Assembly (NCBI GenBank): GCA_003550325.1
Contig: QKWP01000851.1
Location: 143,048-207,047, forward strand
Direction: 5' to 3'
Length of the DNA stretch: 64,000 nucleotides
Source: Gigaspora rosea
Lineage: Eukaryota > Glomeromycota > Glomeromycetes > Diversisporales > Gigasporaceae
The notes under the pieces are model-generated. The model searched no databases and had not been told where the DNA came from. It was given only the letters and a program-made list of their open reading frames with translations. This document shows positions 57,040 through 64,000 of the stretch, in pieces. The translations under genes were made by a program, and so were the position numbers. Each line of letters opens with the position of its first letter. Position 1 is the stretch's first letter.

Positions 57040-57875
57040 AAATAAAAGGGTGATAGTAAGATATGATTACAAGTTCTTTTTTCTTTTTTTTTTGCTAAAC
57101 CATAAATAAACAGTAAATATAAAATATGAAAAGAATAATAAAAATTTAATAACATAATTATTGTATAATGAACTATTGCAAAGTTTAAATACGCACGGTA
57201 CAGCATATTTTACAAATATATCAAATGTATCGAATAGAGTTTTAAAGACTCAATTAAATAAAAGATGATTCCATGTTTGAGAAAATTCACAACACTCAAG
57301 AACAATTATTGATGAATGTTTAGCAAAATTAAAAAATCAGCAAAGGTGATTTTTCGACCTGGTCAGTTGATTTTTTCTAAAGTCGGCTAGCCGCCTTTAT
57401 AAGTAAAAAAAATTGTCAGTGAAATGAATGGGACCACTTAGTAAATCCATGTTAAACAATATTTGTAATACCAAAATACGTACATACAAATTGTTAAGAA
57501 CATTTATAAATTTTAAATGATCTTACTGTCACTTTTTTTATCATTGGTTCATCATTGGTATTTGCTAGTGCTGCTCCTTTCGTTGCTGGTATTAGTGTCA
57601 ATGACATTTGTGGTGTAAATTAATTGGCTGTATAACTTATTTATACACTTTTGAGTACTTTTTAAGAACTTAACATTTTATTAATAAAAAATCACTGTCT
57701 TAGCTTTAATGAACATTAATATTCACTATAAAAGAATCCACTTTCTGACTTACTTTAATTAAAAGACTATCATCTATTGAACCATGTGAAATTATACTGG
57801 AGTGTGAAGGTAACTAGAATTTTTTTCATCTAAAATTGCTCTATTATGTTAGATTCAAATAATTTTTAGCGCTAA
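57040..57875. other. AT-rich DNA, no gene seen
   Basis: A motif TGATTTTTCGACCTGGTCAG at 57349 faces a loosely matching TGATCCTGGTTGATCGAAAA (inverse) near 59060. This could be remnant ends of a hAT-like element, but the match is too weak to call. Confidence 0.3.
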
Positions 57876-57879
57876 CTGT

Positions 57880-58015
57880 TTAACTTGAATAGATCCATAG
57901 TATTAGATTCAGCTTTAGTATTATTGTTAGATTCAGCTTTAACATTAGTATTAGGTTTAGCTTTTTAGCGTTAGTGTTAGGATCAGCATTAATGCTAGTG
58001 TTAGTATTAAATTTA
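57880..58015. repeat. Degenerate tandem repeat GTTAGATTCAGCTTTAGTAT
   Basis: About six imperfect units of 18-24 bp contain TTAGTGTTAG or TTAGATTCAGC. No frame is conserved across them. Confidence 0.6.
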
Positions 58016-58019
58016 GGAA

Positions 58020-59385
58020 AGACTTAGATATAATATATCAAAGCTTATATTGATGTTTGTAATACACAGAATGAATTAGTAGAAATAAAAAAATTGATAT
58101 ATATTTAGAGAATAGATAGATACGTATAAAATGGAGTAAACATGATATTTATTAGTAATTAGTGCCATTAGTCAAAATTGGTTTAAGTTTGTCAAAATTT
58201 TCAACTTATCGACATTTAACATGCCAAAATTCTAAATTAATCTCACAATTCTAAATTGATGTCAAAATTCTAAATGTTAAAATATCTAAATATATTATTT
58301 AAAATTATATCATATTAAAATAATTTAGAATCTTTTAAATGGATTCTAAATTTAAGAAATTTTAAATCAAAGTAGACAGAAAATGTTGATTTAACTTAAA
58401 AGTTGATCCTAAACTATTAATATGGCTAACAGATATTCTACTACTAAAGAGCTTGGACCTGTTCAAGTTAAATCATTAGCACTAAAAATTTTTTTAAATC
58501 TAACGTAATATAGCAGTTTTAGACGAAAAAACTTCCAGCTTCCTTCACTCTCCAGTATAAATTCACATGGTCCAATAGACAGTGGCATATTTTGTCTTCT
58601 AAAAAAAGTAAGTCGGGAGGTAGATTCTTTTTCACAGTAAATATTAATGTTCATTAAAATCTGACTTTTATGATGATTTTTTATTAATAAAACATACTCT
58701 AAAGTGTATAACTAAGTTACCTGGACAATTGATTTATACCAGCCAATTAAGACGAAAATCATCCTATAAGGCAACACCATGAAAGGAGCAGCATTAGCGA
58801 ATGCCAATGATGAACCAACAGTGAAAAGTTAAGTTGTAAAAGGCAAAAAATATAGATTATTGGCCATTGATTAAATGTTCTTATAGTATAGCAATATGCA
58901 TGTACATATTTTGGTATTGCAAACCTCATTTAACATAAGATATCTTCTAATTGGGTTTTGATCAAATTGATTTATTTAAATTTTTTTTGGCTAAGCTGAC
59001 TAAGCCAATAAATTTTTATCAGCTTGGTTGGTTGAAAATTTTCGATCAACCAGGATCACTATGAATGTTCATACGCTACAATATATTTTATAATTTAGTC
59101 CAGTTAAACTAAATACAAAATTGATTTTGTAAAATAAAGTGTTTCAGAATTAAAATTCGTAAACCAAAATAAAAAGATGTATTTATTATCAAATAAGAGA
59201 TATACAAATCTTATTTATTTTTTAATTAAAATTTGATTACTCTTAACTTTATATGTTATTATTAATCAATATGCTTTTAATATTATTTTATACTTAACAA
59301 GTCTAAAATTTCATATTGACATCAAATTAAAAAAATAAAAAACCTTTTAAAGACACTTTGAATAAAGTAAGTAATATGAACTAAG
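58020..59385. other. AT-rich DNA, no gene seen
   Basis: A TCTAAATT(A/G)ATNTCAAAATT motif repeats loosely at 58215-58280. No coding sequence was recognised on either strand. Confidence 0.4.
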
Positions 59386-60500
59386 GTTGAGTAAGTTATA
59401 GTGAAAATATAACTTATAATAAATAATTTGAGCAAAGGTTTAGTAAGTAATTTGAACAGCAGTGTTTACTCCTTCCAAATTGGGAGCACCTACCGGTTTG
59501 GTGTCGATGTCACAAGTGGATCATTATGCTACGATGTAAACAGTAAATGACGTTTTAGAGATGTTTTGGACTGTACGAAGAAATTTCTTACAAACTTTGC
59601 TACAAGGCGGTTTTTCTTTTTGTTTTGTTTTCTTTTCTTCCTAAACATATAATACTAGAGTAGAGTTTCTATACAGTATTATATAATTTTTATATTTTAT
59701 ACATTTCATTTCGTAACTGTCAGGATTAGTCTTTTCTTTGTTTTTCTCATCTTGTTTCTTTTTTCATTTTGTTTTGTTTTTTGGTAATTCGTTTAGGTTT
59801 AGTAGTACTTCCCTTTTTTATACTTTCTTTTAGATTTCGTTTTAAATTTTTTTTTCTTATGTTGGATTTTGAGTAAAATCATTCCACTATCGAAGCTAGG
59901 TAAGAAGGATTTAAAGAAAAAGGCGGTCCTGACAAGGCTAACAGCAGCCACCCGGTGAATACAGAATACTTGCGGTGAGTTGCGGGTACCTGTAGGAGAG
60001 AAACTAGTTGTCATGGCAGATCGCACCTGGGTACTTCGGTATCGAGTGAGTTTTTATTAAATAAGAAGGATTTTAGTTAGTAGCCGGAAAAGTATAGTGT
60101 AGCATTATGACTTACCGTAACTGAAATAATGTAATCATACAACCTCTTTAATAAAAGCAGGGCCGCTGGTTTAAAAAAAAATAATAAGTAATTTGAACAA
60201 AGGTTCAGTAAGTTATATAAAAAAAAACAATTTAAATTTGATTTAATAAGTAATTTGAGCAAAGGTTTGGTAATTAATTTGAGCAAAGGTTCAACAAGTA
60301 ATTTGAGTGAAGGTTCAGTAAATAATTTTGTGCAAAGGTTTAGTAAGTAATTTGAGCAAAGATTCAGTAAGTAATTTGAGTAAAGGTTCAGTAAATAATT
60401 TGAGCAAAGGTTTAGTAAATTATATAAAAAAATAATTTGAGCAAAGGTTTAATAAGTAATTTGAGCAAAGGTTCAGTAAGTAATTTTTGAGAGAAGGTTT
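59386..60500. repeat. 24-bp tandem array TAAGTAATTTGAGCAAAGGTTCAG, interrupted
   Basis: Three or so units precede and about thirteen follow a 726-bp retrocopy insertion (59459-60184). Units vary at GAGC/GAAC/GAGT and CAG/TAG/TGG. Confidence 0.88.
59459..60184 (+). mobile_element. Poly(A)-tailed retrocopy inserted in the 24-bp array
   Basis: The insertion is bordered by TAAGTAATTTGAACA at 59444-59458 and 60185-60199. Both carry GAAC where most array units have GAGC, so this is a target duplication and not just array phase. The 3' end has AATAAA at 60150-60155 about 18 bases before a poly(A) run from 60173. The inserted sequence is less AT-rich, with TTTGTTTTG-type tracts. The longest plus-strand start is MADRTWVLRYRVSFY at 60013, too short to assign. 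It may be a copied non-coding or 3'-UTR-rich transcript, or a long SINE. Confidence 0.75.
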
Positions 60501-60837
60501 GAAAGTTTTATTATTTACTCTTTTATTATTATTAAATAATAAAAAATTTTTTATTTATTTTATCAAATAGTGACTTCAAAAATTTTTAAACTCTTATTTC
60601 TGAAATATGCTATTTTTTTGTTAAGAATGAATAAGCTTTTAACTATTTTAGTACTCTAATTTTAAGAAACTCTAATAAAAAAAGTTTTATTGTTTATTTT
60701 TGATTGGTTTTTGCTATAAAAAATTCTGTGCATGCACATACATAACAATAATCATAATGTAATACAAAAATTAATGCAATGGTTATTCTATATGATAACT
60801 TTATGTGAATTCTGAAAATTTTGGACTGCACTCTGCT

Positions 60838-61508
60838 ACAAATCTTACATTTTTGATACTCAGCACTTACTTTTTGGATACTCCTAAATGTACCAAAAAT
60901 TTTATTACATTTTTGAGACATAGAGATTTTAAAAAGTCACATGACTCTGCGATTAAAATCGACCAATGGAATTGCAGGTAAGATTCTAATAAAAGGCTTA
61001 AAGTTTTTTTAATCGGAACTAATTTTTTTATTATATCATTATTATTTGAATTTCTAATAAGCATTGCCGAGATGAAAATTACCATTCCAATAGTAGTAAG
61101 CACATCAAAATTGGCTAAGTGTATCATGAGATATGAGTAAAAAAATTTTCACAAATTTTTAAAGTTTTCTAAAAAAACCAAAAATTCGCAAAAATTTTTT
61201 TATTCATATTTTGTGATACACTAAGCCAATTTTGATGTATTTACTACTATTGAAATGGTAATTTTCATCTTTGCAACTCTTATTAAAAATTCAAATAATA
61301 AAGACATAATAAAAAAATTAGTTCTAATTAAAAAAACTTTAAGCCTTTTATTAGAATTTTATCTGCAATTCCATTGGTCGATTTTAATCGCAGCAGTTAT
61401 GTGACTTTTTTAAAATTGCCGTATCTCAAAAAAGTAATAAAATTTTAGGAGTAAATTTAGAAGTATCAAAAAAGTAAGTACAGGAGTATCAAAAACATAA
61501 GATTTGCC
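60838..61508. repeat. Large palindrome (~670 bp, arms ~320 bp)
   Basis: The left arm begins CAAATCTTACATTTTTGATA and the right arm, inward, CAAATCTTATGTTTTTGATA. The arms then share CTCTGCGATTAAAATCGACC-like, CAATGGAATTGCAG and ACATCAAAATTGGCTAAGTG segments up to a short centre near 61165. Arms differ at perhaps one base in ten. Flanks ACTCTGCTA and ACTTTGCTA resemble a 9-bp duplication, so a Mutator-type MITE is likely. Confidence 0.85.
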
Positions 61509-61699
61509 ACTTTGCTATTGTCAAGCAACAACAGATCACCTTGTCAACCCCCTTTTTCAACTTTGTATGGTTCAGAAATTAGACCAGCATCTGTAATATA
61601 AACTTGTTGTATCCAATATTGATCATCCTGTTACAAGTCCTTTTTAATAAAAACAAATAATATCTGTATATATTATATTCAATTAATTTACCATAATTT

Positions 61700-63720
61700 T
61701 TATAAAAATTTTCTTGTTGTAGTTAGTAAATGAAATTGGCCTCCAATTACTTATTATCTCTAAGTATTTTTTTTTTCTTAAAAATGAGCATAATAATATT
61801 CTGGCTCTATGAAATTAGCATTTTCTCTGTTTCTAACACTCTGTTAAACAATTTTACTAGTATTAGAAGAACCTTTTCTCTTGCTAACTTGTAAAATTCA
61901 TAACTAAGATTCTGTTATTGGCAAGCATGTCTATAATTCTACAAACTTCTTCCTCAAAAATTTTTTTTCTAACAATGAATACTGAGCTGCTGATACTAAA
62001 GTAAGCCCTGAGTTAATTTTACAACTATTTTCTAATCGATTTCTTCTGTTTTATAGAGTTGTTCAAATTATTACAAATGTATTGAAGAATAGTAACTGGA
62101 TCTTTATTCATTGGATTGCTTGGGTCCTTAATTTTAGTAGTTGGTATTGATAAAAGCCTAGTTTTATAACATATAAGAAAGTATTTCATGAACTTTACTT
62201 ACTTTTTACTTATTTAGCTTTTGATCTGATTTGCCACTTTTCTGCTAATAAAGACAAGTCTTCTTGCAGTTGTTGATTTATATCTTTTACTACTAATCAT
62301 AAGTTCTTGTACTCATTATTGTACATAATTTTTAAGTTTATTTCTGTGAGCCTTCTATGTAGTCTTTGAATTTTATTTTTTAAAGCTATCTGTAGTTTAT
62401 AGACCCTAATAATTGATTGAATAATACATTTATAAAGGTCCTATTTATTTATATTAATGTTATATAACTTCTCTTTAATTTCTTTTCTAATTTTCATGTT
62501 AGACCAATTTCTTTTGTTAATTTCTAATATCTGCATGTGGATGATCCTGTACAAAGTACAATTTATATTCAACTAGTAAATGATCAGAATTTCTGTATCT
62601 AGTAGCAATACTATTATAATATTGAGTATAATTAGTAGCAATAAATATATAGTCCAGATACATAGTCATCAAGTGACTTTCCTGAGTTCTTTTATAAAAG
62701 GTAAGGAAGAGTTTAAGCCCTATAATCCTGCTGTATCTATGTACTTTGCAAGGACCCCGAAATATACATAGATAGGTCAGATTAATTATAGAGTTACTAA
62801 AAAAAGAAAGATCTGCAAAAAAACTTCAAAAATAAGCAAAAAATTACTATAAATAGGAGATAGTTAAAGCCAGGTGCATTTATATGCTTTGATATTATTT
62901 AATTAAAATTAGGGTGAGAGTTAGTTAGGGGTTAGGTTTAGGGTTTTACTTATAAGTAAAATTGTCTTCCCGACATTTTTTATTAATGCTCCTAGACAGG
63001 TTTAGATACTCGTTTTATTGTATTTTCGGCGTTTTTCACTTTTTTCTTTGTTTTTGTCTTTTCAGCTAATCCGTAAAGATTAAATTTTATGATTTGATTG
63101 GCTTTCTATCACGTGAACGCACCTGGCTTTAGATGACCCCTATAAATAGAAAAGATCTGCATAAAAAAACCACAAAAATAAGCAAATTATACCTGACCTA
63201 TCTATGTATATTTCAAGATCCTACTCTGCAATTTTATTTTAAATTATTGCATGATGGATCATTATAAAATTCTGCATAACTAAATCTATTTTCATACTGA
63301 TCTATATTTACATTAAGATCTCTAGCAACAATATTTTATCTATTTGTAGAGACCAATTATTAAAAAAGGTCACTTAGTCCTCAATATTTGGTAAAGTATA
63401 TATATTAGTAACAAGGTATAAGCAGCATCTAAAATTGAATTGTGCTAATAAGATTTGTCTGTCATGTAATTCATTTATTTCCTCAAATTTTGATTTCTTT
63501 TTTATCTACCAAAATTACTGTTTTTGACATCCAATATGAATTAAAAATCTATTGCTATGCAAAAAAATTTTAATATGAAGTTGTGAAGGTTGGTTTCTTG
63601 TATTTGTATTATAAATACAACTAATTTATATTATTTTAATAATGTCATAGTTTTTTAAAATTTTTGTTTGTTATTTAAATCCTTTATATTTAGGGTTGCG
63701 ATTTTGATTGTGTTATGCAT
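61700..63720 (-). pseudogene. LINE endonuclease and N-terminal reverse-transcriptase relic, split by a MITE
   Basis: Minus-strand pieces in order: IKIATLNIKGF (~63695), NIYTLPNIED and FFNNWSLQIDKILL (~63400-63330), then after the MITE at 62751-63222, LDYIFIATNYTQYYNSIATR and YRNSDHLLVEYKLYF (~62660-62560), which is the SDH end of the AP-like endonuclease. Further on come EEEVCRIIDMLANNRI (~61950) and SNWRPISFTNYNKK (~61750-61710), the RT N-terminal motifs. Many stops and shifts. Orientation and style fit with the RT active-site fragment at 53638-54003, which may be its downstream half. Confidence 0.72.
62751..63222. mobile_element. 472-bp MITE, AGGACCCC family, 8-bp duplication
   Basis: The ends are AGGACCCCGAAATATACATA and, inward, AGGATCTTGAAATATACATA. 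The inverted repeats are about 130 bp long. The flanks ACTTTGCA and ACTCTGCA differ by one base (62743-62750 and 63223-63230). The middle has a TTAGGGGTTAGGTTTAGGG stretch (62925-62945). It splits the LINE endonuclease relic. Confidence 0.87.
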
Positions 63721-63965
63721 ATATAAAAAGAAAAGGAAATAAATGAAAAATTGCAAATGCAATCTATAATATTCATGAAATGAACAACAGTTTATTTATC
63801 TGATGAGCCCTGCCTCTTTTAGCATTTAATCTTTTTCATATGAAGTGTTATAGAATAGGTTTTAATTTTGGTAGAAATTAGTTTGAAAATTAGAACTTAA
63901 TAAGGAAATTTTGTAATAACTGTATTTAGTAATAGTGATATGCGAAATTGATGTGCAATGACACT

Positions 63966-64000
63966 CAATGACGCTTAGCGACGCTTAACGACGCTTAGCG
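63966..64000. repeat. ACGCTTAGCG tandem units at right edge
   Basis: CAATGACGCTTAGCG is followed by ACGCTTAACG and ACGCTTAGCG up to the edge. GC-rich short units in AT-rich DNA suggest the subterminal region of a hAT-type element continuing to the right. Confidence 0.6.

Noticed and set aside
57349-59065. A large hAT-like element with TGATCCTGGTTGATCGAAAA-type ends
   Set aside because: The two ends match only loosely and no target duplication could be found.

Overview
The window is a gene-poor, very AT-rich stretch of eukaryotic nuclear DNA with spliceosomal introns. It is most consistent with an early-diverging fungus, probably an arbuscular mycorrhizal fungus of the Rhizophagus/Glomeromycotina type. 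That assignment is an inference from several things seen together: duplicated SAMHD1-like HD-domain genes with many short introns, CENP-B/pogo-type, Tc1, hAT and Mutator-like DNA transposons, APE-type LINEs with RNase H and a C-terminal zinc finger, and short TTAGGG-type arrays. A 378-base run of N (40207-40584) is an assembly gap.

Layout. 0-14 kb: the N-terminus of a pogo/Tigger (CENP-B-like) transposase runs off the left edge, followed by a pogo-like element with an internal ~200-bp satellite, a Tc1/mariner element with ~220-bp inverted repeats and a broken transposase, a CW-type zinc-finger gene relic, and a cluster of MITEs. 13-19 kb and 27.8-31 kb: a direct segmental duplication, each copy carrying a nine-exon SAMHD1-like gene. 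The second copy reads through intact (452 aa by my splice model). The first is broken by a frameshift, a stop and a 364-bp TTAA-flanked MITE inside an exon. 19-27 kb: AT-rich DNA with MITEs, tandem repeats and one possible unknown gene. 31-39 kb: hAT elements with perfect 8-bp target duplications, Harbinger-like MITEs nested in them, a LINE 3' fragment and a broken zinc-binding (MULE/GCM-like) gene. 40.2-46.2 kb: a near full-length LINE on the minus strand with a perfect 16-bp target-site duplication, four in-frame stops in ORF2 and one in ORF1. 47-64 kb: an inverted second copy of the zinc-binding gene relic, a Mutator-like element, a triple-nested MITE, a decayed MULE transposase with a SWIM finger, fragments of another LINE, a poly(A)-tailed retrocopy inside a 24-bp tandem array, and a large palindrome.

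How it fits together: the only probably functional gene is the SAMHD1-like copy at 28.3-30.4 kb, a predicted dNTP triphosphohydrolase. Almost everything else is transposon-derived. The two paralogous segments provide empty sites that date two insertions, and the nested elements give a relative insertion order. The most useful observations are the paired intact and disrupted SAMHD1-like genes, a possible alternative C-terminal tail on them, the three-layer MITE nest at 52.4-53.3 kb, and the non-autonomous Mutator-like element carrying a hydrophobic reading frame.
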